64,000 nt of DNA from JALCOL01 sp022649665 (GCA_030372335.1 JAUDCW010000007.1), one strand, 5' to 3'. Positions 8,528-17,846 are shown, counted from the first letter of the stretch. Numbers and translations are program-made. The notes: generated by a model from the letters alone, not told the origin.

Positions 8528-10075
8528 ATGAGCAAGTTGCAGCAAGTGGCAGTGATCGATATCGGCTCCAACACCGTGAGGCTCGTGATCTACCGCATCA
8601 ATCAAGTATATGATTTTCACGAATTGCAAAACGTCAAGCTGCCGATCCGGTTGTATCAATATTTAGACAAGAAAAATCAGCTGCAAAAAAAAGGGATCGA
8701 TTCGCTGATAGAAGTGATCCGCCTTTTTCAAACGATCATGAAGCACTACCAGCTGGACGACGTCATTCCGGTAGCGACGGCGGTGATCCGCCAAGCTGAA
8801 AATCAAGAAGATATTTTAAAAACGGTCAAAGAAAAGACCGGGATGGCGCTGCGGCTTTTGAGCGACGAAGAGGAGGCGCGTTACGGCCAGTATGCGATCG
8901 CACGCTCGACCCAGTTCAATGAAGGCTATACGATCGATATGGGCGGCGGCAGTACAGAAGTGACGTATTTTAAAAATGGCGTTATCCAGCAGTATCACAG
9001 CTTTCATTTTGGGGTCGTAACGCTGAAAAGTTTGTTTTACGATGCGGAGTCTGATAATCAAAAAGCAAATGAAAAGGCCCGCAGCTATATCCAAAAACAA
9101 TTTGATACGCAAGACTGGTTGAAGAAACGAAATTTGCCGGTGATCTCGATCGGCGGCAGTTCGCGGAATATCGCAAGTGTCCATCAGCGGCTGCACGATT
9201 ATCCGATGGCCGGCAGCCATGAGTACAAAATGCATCTGGATGATTTGAAGGAAACCGCTTCGCTGTTCACACGGCTGACGTTTTCTGAGATGCAGGATCT
9301 GGATGGTTTGAGTCGTGACCGGGCGGATATTATTTTACCGGCGAATGTCAACTATATCGCGCTTTACGAGGCAATGGGCGCCAGCGAACTGATCTTTTGT
9401 CATTTGGGCTTGCGCGAGGGGCTCTTGATGGAACGGATCAATCGCGAACAAAACGGGACCTATACGCCTAACAATGTTCGGCAAGGAACACTCGACCGCT
9501 TGGCAGCGCTTTATTTAGTTGATACAAAAGCCGTTGAACAGCGGCAAAAGATCGCCAATCAACTGCTCGCGCAATTGGCGAAAGGGAATTTATTCTTCCC
9601 GAATCGCACGACAAATAATTATTTGAAGTACGGAACTTCTTTATATCATATCGGCGCTTATGTCGATGAAGATGACAGCTCGATGCATTCATTTTATTTA
9701 TTGACCAATTCGAATTTGAACGGCTTTTCGCATAAAGAGCGGCTGGCACTGGCATTGATCGCCAGCTACAAAAATAAATCGCTGTTTAATCAGTTTTTAT
9801 CGCAGTATTTGGGCTGGCTGAGCGACGAAGAGCTGCAAAGTGTCCGCGAGATCGGCAGTTTATTGAAGTTTTGCGACTCGCTGGCGATCACGAAAGTCAA
9901 TGAGATCATTGAAATCGATTTGAAAAAAGCCAAAAAAAATCTGCTGGAACTGAAGATCGTTTGGAAATATCCGCCGCTTGCCGAGTACTACCGGGCGATG
10001 CGGCAAAAAAAGAATTTGGAATATGTTCTCGGGACCAATCTGACGATCGATTTTCAACAAGAAACCAAGAGGTGA
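8528..10075 (+). CDS. ppx: Exopolyphosphatase, Ppx/GppA family
   Basis: Hydrolyses terminal phosphate from polyphosphate, or from pppGpp in related members. The 515-residue protein begins with the actin-like phosphate motif VIDIGSNTVRLVIY and has the second phosphate motif IDMGGGSTEVTYF near residue 140. A helical HD-like C-terminal half (about 310-515) gives the long, E. coli-like architecture. ATG 8528 follows TTGGAGGGAAGCAG. The stop lies only 5 bases before ppk1, so ppx and ppk1 form an operon in which degradation and synthesis of polyphosphate are co-expressed. Confidence 0.93.
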   Translation: MSKLQQVAVIDIGSNTVRLVIYRINQVYDFHELQNVKLPIRLYQYLDKKNQLQKKGIDSLIEVIRLFQTIMKHYQLDDVIPVATAVIRQAENQEDILKTVKEKTGMALRLLSDEEEARYGQYAIARSTQFNEGYTIDMGGGSTEVTYFKNGVIQQYHSFHFGVVTLKSLFYDAESDNQKANEKARSYIQKQFDTQDWLKKRNLPVISIGGSSRNIASVHQRLHDYPMAGSHEYKMHLDDLKETASLFTRLTFSEMQDLDGLSRDRADIILPANVNYIALYEAMGASELIFCHLGLREGLLMERINREQNGTYTPNNVRQGTLDRLAALYLVDTKAVEQRQKIANQLLAQLAKGNLFFPNRTTNNYLKYGTSLYHIGAYVDEDDSSMHSFYLLTNSNLNGFSHKERLALALIASYKNKSLFNQFLSQYLGWLSDEELQSVREIGSLLKFCDSLAITKVNEIIEIDLKKAKKNLLELKIVWKYPPLAEYYRAMRQKKNLEYVLGTNLTIDFQQETKR

Positions 10076-10080
10076 GTTAA

Positions 10081-12135
10081 ATGAAAGCGTCCCAGCCAAA
10101 ATATTTTCACCGCGACCTCAGCTGGCTTCTTTTCAATCGACGAGTGATCATGGAAAGCTATGCTCCGGATAATCCGGTCTTGGAACAGCTGCGTTTTTTA
10201 GCGATCGCCAGCAATAATCTGGATGAATTTTTCATGGTGCGGATCCCGCAGATCCAAACCCTGGCCAGAATGCCGGAACAGTCCGTCGATCGCAAAACGC
10301 ATTTGCCGCAGCAGGAGATCCTGCACCAAGCCTCCACACTCAATCGCAAGAATATCGAGTTGCAATATGCGCGATTTGAAGAACTGCGTAAAAAGCTCCA
10401 TAAAAAAGAACTCTTTTTGAAATCATTCGATGAGCTGAGCGTGCGGGAAAAGAATCAAACCAAACGCTATTTTAAAGAAGTGATCTTTCCGACACTGGCA
10501 CCGATCGGTCTCGATGCTTATCACGCTTTTCCGCGGCTGCAGGAAAAAGCACTCCATATTTGGTGCCGGATCCGCGATGATGAACGCGGTGAATCCTATC
10601 AGGCGATCGTTCCGATCTCCAAGCGTTTATCGCGTTTGTATCGCTTGAGTGCCCGCCGCTTTATTCTGCTCGAAGAGATCGTGGAGCACTTTTTAGATTA
10701 TTTGTTTGAGGGACTTGCGATCGAGGAGCGCTTCGTTTTCCGTGTGACTTATGATCATGATTTGGAGTTTCGCGAAGACAATGAAGAAGATCTGTACAAT
10801 CAAATGGCTGAATATTTGGCAGAACGCGCCAAGGGGCTGCCGAGCCGTCTTGAGATCCAAGCAGATTCGCCGCTCTCGGCTTCCGGGCTGGGCTTTTTGC
10901 GGCAGCATCTCGAACTGCAAAAAGACGATATTTATACATTCAAAGAACCGCTCGATCTGACGTTTCTTTTTGAGTTCGTCGATTTGATCAAAGATAAATT
11001 ACCGAAAGCCGCGCTATACCCGCCGCTCAAAGCAAAATTCGAGAAGAAGTGGCATAAAAAACGGATCCTGCAGACGATGGAGCAAGAAGATCTGCTGCTC
11101 CAGCATCCGTATGATTCGTTCAAGGGAGTTTTAGCTTTTTTGGAAGCCGCGGTCGATGATCCAAATACGATCGCGATCAAGCAGACGCTCTACCGCTTGG
11201 CAGAACACTCCAAAGTGATCGCGTTATTGAAGCGTGCGGCGCAAAAAGGGATCCAAGTAACGGTCTTAGTTGAGATCAAGGCGCGTTTTGATGAAGAACA
11301 GAACCTCCACTGGGTAAATGAATTAGAAGATGCCGGCTGCTTTGTCAGCTACGGTTTTCCGAATCTGAAGGCGCATAGCAAAGCACTGCTCGTCATCCAA
11401 AAGTCCGGAGAGAAGATCAAGCGCTTTGCGCAGATCGGCACCGGCAATTACAACGAAAAAAACAGCCGGATCTATACGGACTTGAGCTTTTTTACTACAA
11501 AAGCGGCATACGTGGATGATCTGACCGACTTTTTCAATTATGTCTGCGGCTATCGCAACCGCCCAAGTTATCAAAAAATCGCGACCTCGCCGAACGGGAT
11601 CCAGCAGATGATCATCGAAAAGACGCGCCGCTTGATCGCGCTGCAGAAGAAAAACGGCGACGGCCGGATCTTTGCCAAGATGAATGGGTTGACAGATACG
11701 CGCTTGATCGACCAGATGTATGAAGCGTCGCAAGCGGGGATCAAAATCTTTCTGCAAGTCCGCGGCTCGTGCTGCTTGGTCCCCGGCGTTGAAGGCCTCA
11801 GCGAAAACATCACTGTTTCAAGCATCGTCGGGCGCTTTCTTGAGCACAGCCGGATCTATCTGTTTGAGACCGGCGGCACGAAAGAATGGTGGATCTCATC
11901 TGCTGATTGGATGACGCGCAATATGCGCTACCGCGTCGAGTTGGCGGCGCCGCTTGCGGGAACGACCGTGGAGAGAAAGATCGACCGGATCGCTGAAATT
12001 TTTCAAGCAGATGACGCGAAAGCTTATTTTTTGGCACCGGACGGCAGCTACCAGCGCAAAACCGCGATCAACCATATCTCTGCGCAGCGTGTTTTTGCCG
12101 GGATGCAGCCTTACCGCACGCAAAAGACGGATTGA
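10081..12135 (+). CDS. ppk1: Polyphosphate kinase 1
   Basis: Reversibly makes polyphosphate from ATP, usually at the membrane. The 684-residue length matches the family. The N-terminal domain opens with the typical FHRDLSWLLFNRRV. The two histidines of the phospholipase-D-like catalytic domains are visible: His432 in NLKAHSKALLV (the expected autophosphorylated residue) and His589 in GRFLEHSRIY. Also present are QIGTGNYNEKNSRIYTD and SSADWMTRNM. The gene starts 5 bases after ppx with the binding site AGAGGTGAG. No clear terminator follows; the next gene has its own strong AGGAGG. Confidence 0.95.
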   Translation: MKASQPKYFHRDLSWLLFNRRVIMESYAPDNPVLEQLRFLAIASNNLDEFFMVRIPQIQTLARMPEQSVDRKTHLPQQEILHQASTLNRKNIELQYARFEELRKKLHKKELFLKSFDELSVREKNQTKRYFKEVIFPTLAPIGLDAYHAFPRLQEKALHIWCRIRDDERGESYQAIVPISKRLSRLYRLSARRFILLEEIVEHFLDYLFEGLAIEERFVFRVTYDHDLEFREDNEEDLYNQMAEYLAERAKGLPSRLEIQADSPLSASGLGFLRQHLELQKDDIYTFKEPLDLTFLFEFVDLIKDKLPKAALYPPLKAKFEKKWHKKRILQTMEQEDLLLQHPYDSFKGVLAFLEAAVDDPNTIAIKQTLYRLAEHSKVIALLKRAAQKGIQVTVLVEIKARFDEEQNLHWVNELEDAGCFVSYGFPNLKAHSKALLVIQKSGEKIKRFAQIGTGNYNEKNSRIYTDLSFFTTKAAYVDDLTDFFNYVCGYRNRPSYQKIATSPNGIQQMIIEKTRRLIALQKKNGDGRIFAKMNGLTDTRLIDQMYEASQAGIKIFLQVRGSCCLVPGVEGLSENITVSSIVGRFLEHSRIYLFETGGTKEWWISSADWMTRNMRYRVELAAPLAGTTVERKIDRIAEIFQADDAKAYFLAPDGSYQRKTAINHISAQRVFAGMQPYRTQKTD

Positions 12136-12208
12136 TTGCATTCGGCAGGCAAACATTTTACACTAGTTGATATAAGAAGTGATTTTTTTCTATAGGAGGA
12201 TGTTTGAG

Positions 12209-12493
12209 ATGGAAGTTTATACAGGCGGTGCAAAAACCGGTAATTTATTTCAAAAAGAGAATCAAGTAGTGACAGATCTGGTATTGCCGAAAGGAGAAGC
12301 CACACCTGAGCACGCTGTTCCATATACGGTGGTCGTTGTTCCGGTCAAAGGACGCTTGATTTTTACGGCCGGCGATCAAGAAGAAGAAATCTATCCGGGA
12401 CGCATCATCCGCATGGAACCCGAAGAGCATCATGCGCTCTTAGCGCTGGAAGATAGTGAAGTAATCGTCGTGAAGTCTCTCTTGTACGCTTAA
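12209..12493 (+). CDS. Small cupin-domain protein
   Basis: A 94-residue single cupin barrel. ATG 12209 is chosen because it lies 9 bases after AGGAGG; an ATG at 12200 would touch that site. Visible cupin features are the glycine turn VVVPVKGRLIFTAGDQEEEIYPG and the second-motif region RMEPEEHHALLALED, whose paired His and Glu could bind a metal. Catalytic role and ligand are unknown. Such proteins are often annotated as stress- or sugar-related cupins without evidence. Confidence 0.75.
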   Translation: MEVYTGGAKTGNLFQKENQVVTDLVLPKGEATPEHAVPYTVVVVPVKGRLIFTAGDQEEEIYPGRIIRMEPEEHHALLALEDSEVIVVKSLLYA

Positions 12494-12534
12494 CCAAATG
12501 ATCCGCCGCTAAACGCGCGAGAGGAGTGGGATGA

Positions 12535-12780
12535 ATGCATTTGATATGGACTTTGATCGTCGGGGCACTGATCGGCGCAGTTGCCGGTGCGATCACCAGC
12601 AGCAAAGAATCGATGAACTGGCTGGCAAATATCGTCGCCGGTCTGGTGGGAGCTTGGCTCGGCCAATCGCTTTTCGGGAGTTGGGGACCGCACTTAGCCG
12701 GGATGGCCTTGATCCCGTCGATCATCGGCGCGGTGATCGTTGTTGCCGCTGTTTCGTTCTTCCTTACCAGAAAAAATTGA
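12535..12780 (+). CDS. GlsB/YeaQ/YmgE family membrane protein
   Basis: An 81-residue protein with three hydrophobic segments, two of them glycine-rich (IVGALIGAVAGAI, IVAGLVGAWLGQSLFG), which is the pattern of the family once called transglycosylase-associated proteins. In enterococci a GlsB relative is linked to general stress and bile responses; that is family knowledge. The binding site GAGAGGAGTGGG precedes ATG 12535. A strong bidirectional terminator follows. Confidence 0.85.
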   Translation: MHLIWTLIVGALIGAVAGAITSSKESMNWLANIVAGLVGAWLGQSLFGSWGPHLAGMALIPSIIGAVIVVAAVSFFLTRKN

Positions 12781-12796
12781 AACGCCGTTTATTCGG

Positions 12797-12837
12797 AAAA
12801 AGGACCCGTGACATTCGTGATGTCATGGGTCCTTTTT
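12797..12837. terminator. Bidirectional terminator between convergent genes
   Basis: AAAAAGGACCCGTGACAT pairs with ATGTCATGGGTCCTTTTT with a single G-T wobble, A-run on one side and T-run on the other. It can serve both the GlsB-like gene and the converging phosphatase gene. Confidence 0.88.
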
Positions 12838-12859
12838 ATAGTAAGTGACGATAAAAAGC

Positions 12860-13633
12860 TCAAAGCAGATCGTAATGCTTCCGGGCTTGGATGATCCCGC
12901 CAGCGGTATTGTCGGCGGTGATGTAGCTGGCGCGTTCTTTGACTGCCGGAAGGGCGTTTCCCATCGCCACCGCATGATCGCACGCATCAAGCAGTGCCAA
13001 GTCGTTCGGGCCGTCGCCAAAAGCATAGGTTTCAAGAGTCGGATCGTTCAGCGTTTTCACGATCTGCTTGACTGCCGTACCTTTGTCCACACCGTGATTG
13101 ACGACATCAAGTGCGAACGGACCATTGCGGTAAAAAGTCAGCTCTGGAAAATGCGCCCGGAAGTATTCATCATCCGTTTCGGTCAACAGCAGCATCATAT
13201 TCGGTTCACGTTTCAAATACGCGTCAGGTTCGAGCGGCGGCAGCGGCTCATGGATATGACCGTAGCAGCGTTTGGCAAGTTCGTTGTGGCGTGTGAGGGT
13301 CATTTTATGGGGGGTATAAAACGCGAGCGCTTTGTTCTTTTCTGCCGCTGCTTCGTGGAGTTTTTCGCAGAGGGAACGCTTGATCGTTTCTTCGAAGACC
13401 GGATCGCCGCCGATTTGAGCATATTGGCCGTTCATCGTGATGCTTGCATGCAAATTGCCTTCTTTCAGCCACTTCTGGATCTCAACGTCGCAGCGCCCGG
13501 TCGCTAAAAAAGGCAGCGTACCGCGCCTCGGTAATTCTTGGAGGGCGTGCTTGACTTCAGGAGTGATTTTGGAATGTGCATCTAAGAGGGTGCCATCCAG
13601 ATCAAAAAACGCCAGGCGGTGAAAAGTTTTCAT
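12860..13633 (-). CDS. Cof-type HAD-superfamily phosphatase
   Basis: A 257-residue cytoplasmic hydrolase. HAD motif I is FFDLDGTLLDAH at the N-terminus, motif II is the ATGR turn after TLPFL, and motif IV is FGDGPNDLALLDAC, followed by HAVAMGNALPAVKERA, the Cof/IIB signature. The C2-type cap lies between. Family members dephosphorylate sugar phosphates, FMN or similar metabolites; the substrate cannot be assigned. The gene is divergent from the SdpI-like gene across an 81-base gap. Confidence 0.9.
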   Translation of the reverse strand: MKTFHRLAFFDLDGTLLDAHSKITPEVKHALQELPRRGTLPFLATGRCDVEIQKWLKEGNLHASITMNGQYAQIGGDPVFEETIKRSLCEKLHEAAAEKNKALAFYTPHKMTLTRHNELAKRCYGHIHEPLPPLEPDAYLKREPNMMLLLTETDDEYFRAHFPELTFYRNGPFALDVVNHGVDKGTAVKQIVKTLNDPTLETYAFGDGPNDLALLDACDHAVAMGNALPAVKERASYITADNTAGGIIQARKHYDLL

Positions 13634-13714
13634 AAAATCCCTGCTTTTCTTTTGTTTTTATTTTATGATACCATAGATTTACAATTGAACGCGAGAAGGG
13701 CGGAAAGTGAGCAA

Positions 13715-14119
13715 ATGGTTTATTTGACGATTGGCGCGATCATGTTTGTTTTGTGCGGACTGCTTCTGCTTTTGCCGCGCCGTTTTCGGAAAAAGTATTA
13801 CAGCTACCGCTCGCTGCGGGCGACCCGCACGCCGGCCCATTGGGAGCTTGCCCAGAAAACACTTGGGAAATGGGGGCTTCTGATCGGCGGGGCGATGATG
13901 GCGATCGGCGGCGTGCTGCGTTATTTTCAGTGGACGAATTTCTTCTTGATCGAGATCTTTTTATTAGTTTTACCGATTGCACTGCTCTTTTATGAAACAG
14001 AGCGGACACTTGCGAATTTTGATCAGCAAATGGAAGAAAAAGAAGCCCGTGATTTTTCTGCGAAATTTGGCGACCCTGTACATAAGCACAAAAACAGCAG
14101 CATGGAGGAGAAAAAATGA
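13715..14119 (+). CDS. SdpI-like membrane protein
   Basis: A 134-residue protein with hydrophobic segments at about 3-18, 55-70 and 78-98. The block YRSLRATRTPAHWELAQKTL followed by GKWGLLIGG resembles the SdpI C-terminal family, whose founder gives Bacillus subtilis immunity to the SdpC toxin and transmits a signal to SdpR. ATG 13715 is chosen because it follows GGAAAGTGAG. Its stop overlaps the response regulator start by 4 bases, so the two are translationally coupled. The inferred role is self-protection or signal input to the two-component system. Confidence 0.7.
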   Translation: MVYLTIGAIMFVLCGLLLLLPRRFRKKYYSYRSLRATRTPAHWELAQKTLGKWGLLIGGAMMAIGGVLRYFQWTNFFLIEIFLLVLPIALLFYETERTLANFDQQMEEKEARDFSAKFGDPVHKHKNSSMEEKK

Positions 14120-14835
14120 ATATTTTGATGATTGAAGACAATGAGTCTGTCAGTGAAATGATGCAGATGTTTTTTTTGAACGAAGGCTGGGAAGCAACCT
14201 TTAAATACGACGGCAAGGCCGGTCTGGAAGCTTTTTTGGAAGACCCGGGCCATTGGGACATGATCACACTTGACTTGAATTTGCCGGAAATGGACGGGAT
14301 GGCGGTCGCCCGCGAAGTCCGCAAAGTTTCCAAAACAGTGCCGATCATTATGCTGACGGCGCGCGATTCCGAGTCGGATCAAGTGATCGGGCTGGAGATG
14401 GGGGCGGATGATTATGTAACGAAGCCGTTTTCGCCGCTGACGCTGATTGCACGCATGAAAGCCCTCCACCGCCGCAGCGAACTGACGGAAAAAGAGATCC
14501 AGCCGCAATCGCACGGTGAAAATGATGAAGTCAAGACAGAACATTTGCGGATCAATACGAAAACGCGCGAAGCGTATCTTGACGGGACGCAGATCCCGGA
14601 CTTGACGCCGAAAGAATTCGATCTTTTATATACGATGGCGAAAAAGCCGCGGCAAGTGTTCACGCGCGAGCAGCTGCTGGAGCTGGTCTGGGATTATCAA
14701 TATTTCGGCGATGAACGCACGATCGATGCGCATATCAAAAAGTTACGTCAAAAGATCGAAAAAGCCGGTCCGCAAGTGATCCAGACTGTTTGGGGCGTCG
14801 GCTATAAATTCGATGATGCGGCTGACAAAAAATGA
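14116..14835 (+). CDS. OmpR-family response regulator
   Basis: A 239-residue regulator. The receiver domain (1-120) has the acidic pocket IEDNE, the phosphoacceptor Asp53 in ITLDLNLPEMDGM, the Thr in IMLTAR and the Lys in YVTKPFSP. A winged-helix DNA-binding domain follows (about 140-235), with LTPKEFDLLYTMAKKP and ERTIDAHIKKLRQKIE. It overlaps the SdpI-like gene upstream and the histidine kinase downstream by 4 bases each, giving a tight three-gene unit. Its targets are unknown. Confidence 0.95.
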   Translation: MNILMIEDNESVSEMMQMFFLNEGWEATFKYDGKAGLEAFLEDPGHWDMITLDLNLPEMDGMAVAREVRKVSKTVPIIMLTARDSESDQVIGLEMGADDYVTKPFSPLTLIARMKALHRRSELTEKEIQPQSHGENDEVKTEHLRINTKTREAYLDGTQIPDLTPKEFDLLYTMAKKPRQVFTREQLLELVWDYQYFGDERTIDAHIKKLRQKIEKAGPQVIQTVWGVGYKFDDAADKK

Positions 14836-16322
14836 AATACTTCTATCAGCAGATGCTGGCATTTCTGGCGATCATTACGCTGATCGTCGTAGTCGTCGGG
14901 CTTTCGTTTACGCGGCTGACGCAGACTGCGCTTGAAGACAGCAACTATGAACAACTGTACGGCTATGCAAAAGGAATCTCGCAAAACACCCAGGAATTCG
15001 CTAAAAAATTTCCAACGATGTCCGCCGGCGAGATCTTTTCCTTCTATTTAGGACAAACCGAGCAGCTTTTGGAAAATCAACACGTCGAATTTCACTTTGT
15101 CGATGATAAGCAAAAAGTGATCTATCCTTCTGACATCAAAGAGACGATCAATGTCGATAAAGAAGAATGGAAAAAATTGAAAGATCCGAAAAATACTGAC
15201 CGGATCCGCAAGACGACGAATCACGATTTTACCGGCAAAAAAATCGCGACGTCTTATATTTATGTGCCGAGCTTTTCGTATTCGGAAACGACCAAGAGCT
15301 ATTCGCAGTTCAACGGGGTTCTGGTCGCGAGCCAGCCGGCCAGCAATATTGAAAAAAGCATGCGCCCGATGCTCAACAATCTGATTTTGAGTTTTTTTGT
15401 TTCGATCATCATCGCGCTGATCTTCAGCTATGTTTTCGCGCAGCTTTCCGGCAAAAAGATCCAGCGGCTCCGGCGGGCGACGCGCGAGATCTCCGAAGGA
15501 AATTTCAACCTCCATATCACCAGCCGCCACAAAGATGAGTTTGACGAGCTGGCAGAAGATTTTAACCGAATGGCGTCTTCGCTCAAGCAATACCAAGCGG
15601 AAGTCGACCGCCAGGAAGACCTCAGGCGCCGCTTCATGTCCGACGTGGCGCACGAGATGCGCACGCCGCTCACAACGATCAACGGGTTGTTGGAAGGGCT
15701 CGCTTATCACGCGATCTCGGCCGACCAGCAGGAGCATGCGATCCAATTGATGCAAAATGAAACAAAGCGTCTGATCCGCCTTGTCAATGAGAATCTGGAT
15801 TATGAAAAGATCCTCAGCAATCAGATCACGATGCTGATCCGCACGCTGGACGCAACGGAGATCTTGGAAAACATCGTTCTCCAAATGGATCAGCGGGCGA
15901 AAGCCGCCGGGGACACTTTGACACTTACCCCGCATACGCCGGTCAAGATCGATGTCGATTATGATCGTTTTGTGCAGATCATGGTCAATGTCATCCAAAA
16001 TGCGATCCAATTCACACAAAACGGTGCGATCGCGATCACGATCAATCGCGGGGAACAGGAAACAAGTGTCACTGTCAAAGATAGCGGGATCGGGATGAGT
16101 GAAACGCAGCTCAATAATATTTGGGACCGCTACTATAAAGCAGATCCTTCCCGAAAAAATACGAAATACGGTGAATCCGGCTTGGGACTGCCGATCGTCA
16201 AGCAGCTGGTGCGTCTTCACGGCGGAACGATCAAGGTGAAAAGCCGCGAAGGCGCCGGGACTTCCTTTACCGTCACTTTTCCCGATCATCCCGAAAAGAC
16301 GAGCCATCCTGAGAAGGATTGA
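14832..16322 (+). CDS. Membrane sensor histidine kinase
   Basis: A 496-residue kinase. Transmembrane segments at about 7-28 and 184-204 enclose an extracytoplasmic sensor of about 155 residues. A HAMP linker follows (about 205-260). The HisKA domain carries His274 in SDVAHEMRTPLTTI. The ATPase domain shows the N-box NVIQNAIQF, G1 DSGIGMSE and G2 GESGLGLPIVKQLV. It is the partner of the adjoining regulator by overlap. The promoter for the next gene, tyrS, begins at its stop codon. The sensed signal is unknown; the linked SdpI-like gene hints at envelope or peptide stress. Confidence 0.93.
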   Translation: MKYFYQQMLAFLAIITLIVVVVGLSFTRLTQTALEDSNYEQLYGYAKGISQNTQEFAKKFPTMSAGEIFSFYLGQTEQLLENQHVEFHFVDDKQKVIYPSDIKETINVDKEEWKKLKDPKNTDRIRKTTNHDFTGKKIATSYIYVPSFSYSETTKSYSQFNGVLVASQPASNIEKSMRPMLNNLILSFFVSIIIALIFSYVFAQLSGKKIQRLRRATREISEGNFNLHITSRHKDEFDELAEDFNRMASSLKQYQAEVDRQEDLRRRFMSDVAHEMRTPLTTINGLLEGLAYHAISADQQEHAIQLMQNETKRLIRLVNENLDYEKILSNQITMLIRTLDATEILENIVLQMDQRAKAAGDTLTLTPHTPVKIDVDYDRFVQIMVNVIQNAIQFTQNGAIAITINRGEQETSVTVKDSGIGMSETQLNNIWDRYYKADPSRKNTKYGESGLGLPIVKQLVRLHGGTIKVKSREGAGTSFTVTFPDHPEKTSHPEKD

Positions 16323-16346
16323 CACATGCTGAAAAACTGATATCAT
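16319..16346 (+). promoter_or_regulatory. Promoter of the tyrS leader
   Basis: TTGACA (16319-16324), 16-base spacer and TATCAT (16341-16346). It overlaps the histidine kinase stop codon and lies just upstream of the T-box leader. Confidence 0.6.
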
Positions 16347-16352
16347 AATAGA

Positions 16353-16575
16353 AAGCAACGATGAGACCGCAGTAATTTTTTGACCGCTTTTTTAGAGAGC
16401 TGATGGGGCTGCAAATCAGCAAATGTCAAAGAATGAAGTACAGTTTCTGAGCAGAGGCTTACGCCCGCAGGCATGCGTTAACGGCAAAAGCGGCAGGGAC
16501 AGTTGTCCTTGCAATGTGGGTGGTACCGCGTAAATTATACGTCCCTGAGGAATTTTCCTCAGGGCGTTTTTTGAT
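16353..16575 (+). promoter_or_regulatory. T-box riboswitch leader of tyrS
   Basis: The leader holds the conserved T-box sequence ending GGTGGTACCGCG (16515-16530), preceded by AATGT. A terminator (TCCCTGAGG / CCTCAGGG plus T-run, 16542-16573) follows. A UAC tyrosine codon at 16439-16441 in the Stem I region is a good candidate specifier. Uncharged tRNA-Tyr would pair with the specifier and T-box and block the terminator, switching on tyrS when tyrosine is short. Confidence 0.95.
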
Positions 16576-16592
16576 TTTTAAGGAGGAATTTG

Positions 16593-17846
16593 ATGAATAT
16601 TATTGATGAATTATCTTGGCGAGGCGCGATCAATCAAGAGACCGACGCTGAAGGATTGAAAAAATTAACAGAAGAGAAATCGATCTCCCTTTATTGCGGC
16701 GTTGATCCGACCGGCGACAGCATGCATATCGGCCACTTGATCCCGTTTATGATGATGAAGCGTTTTCAATTGGCGGGACATCATCCGTACATCTTGATCG
16801 GCGGCGGGACCGGGACGATCGGGGACCCGAGTGGCCGCAAGAGCGAACGGACGCTTCAAACGATGCAGCAAGTCCAAAAGAACGTTGACGCACTTTCCGC
16901 CCAAATGAAAAAACTGTTCGGGAAAGACGCGAACGTCACGATGGTCAACAATTATGACTGGCTCTCGAAGATCTCGCTTTTGGACTTTTTACGCGATTAC
17001 GGGAAAAATTTCAATGTCAATACGATGCTCGCCAAAGATATCGTGGCCTCGCGCTTGGATGTCGGGATCTCTTTCACGGAATTTACTTACCAGATCTTGC
17101 AATCGGTCGACTTTTTGACACTTTACCGCAATTACGACGTGCAGCTCCAGATCGGCGGTGCGGATCAGTGGGGGAATATCACCTCGGGGATCGATCTGAT
17201 CCATAAGCTGGAAGGCGCGGATGCACAAGCTTACGGCTTGACGATCCCGCTGATGCTGAAAGCAGACGGCACGAAATTCGGCAAGACGGCCGGCGGAGCA
17301 GTCTGGCTCGATCCGGAAAAAACATCGCCTTATGAATTTTATCAATTTTGGCTTAATCAAGATGACCGCGATGTCGTGAAATATTTGAAATACTTCACTT
17401 TCTTATCGCAAGCTGAGATCGCAGCCTTGGAAGAAAAAGTGGAAAAAGACCCTGGCAAACGTGAAGCACAACGGCGTTTGGCAGAAGAAGTCACTCGTTT
17501 TGTCCACGGTCAAGCGGCCCTCGACACAGCTGAACGCATTTCACAAGTGTTGTTTTCAGGCGATGTGAGCAAGTTGTCAGTCTCCGATATCCATCAATTG
17601 GCCGGCAATATGAAGACGGTCGAAATTCCAGCCGAAGCGCAAAACATCGTTGAAATGCTCGTTTCCGCAAAGATCGAGCCTTCCAAACGACAAGCGCGTG
17701 AAGATGTGACGAACGGGGCGATCACGATCAACGGCACCCGGATGACAGACACTGCAGAAGAGATCGATCCAGCGGCGCATTTCGAAGGGAAATATGTGAT
17801 CGTCCGCAAAGGGAAGAAAAAATACTTTTTAGCAGAAGTCAAATAA
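16593..17846 (+). CDS. tyrS: Tyrosyl-tRNA synthetase
   Basis: Charges tRNA-Tyr. From ATG 16593 (6 bases after AGGAGG; an overlapping TTG at 16590 is less likely) the protein is 417 residues. The class I HIGH motif is at 45-48 within CGVDPTGDSMHIGHL. The KMSKS-equivalent is KFGKT, as usual in bacterial TyrRS. Tyrosine-binding residues lie in YQILQSVDF and GGADQWGNI. A C-terminal S4 RNA-binding domain covers about 350-417. It is controlled by the T-box leader. Confidence 0.97.
   Translation: MNIIDELSWRGAINQETDAEGLKKLTEEKSISLYCGVDPTGDSMHIGHLIPFMMMKRFQLAGHHPYILIGGGTGTIGDPSGRKSERTLQTMQQVQKNVDALSAQMKKLFGKDANVTMVNNYDWLSKISLLDFLRDYGKNFNVNTMLAKDIVASRLDVGISFTEFTYQILQSVDFLTLYRNYDVQLQIGGADQWGNITSGIDLIHKLEGADAQAYGLTIPLMLKADGTKFGKTAGGAVWLDPEKTSPYEFYQFWLNQDDRDVVKYLKYFTFLSQAEIAALEEKVEKDPGKREAQRRLAEEVTRFVHGQAALDTAERISQVLFSGDVSKLSVSDIHQLAGNMKTVEIPAEAQNIVEMLVSAKIEPSKRQAREDVTNGAITINGTRMTDTAEEIDPAAHFEGKYVIVRKGKKKYFLAEVK

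Noticed and set aside
12845..13507. 220-codon plus-strand frame opposite the Cof phosphatase
   Set aside because: The minus strand has all HAD motifs and a binding site; this frame has none.
15048..16358. 436-codon minus-strand frame opposite the histidine kinase
   Set aside because: Antisense shadow. The plus strand has all kinase motifs.
16353..16575. Alternative reading as a different metabolite riboswitch
   Set aside because: The GGTGGTACCGCG motif and terminator identify a T-box.
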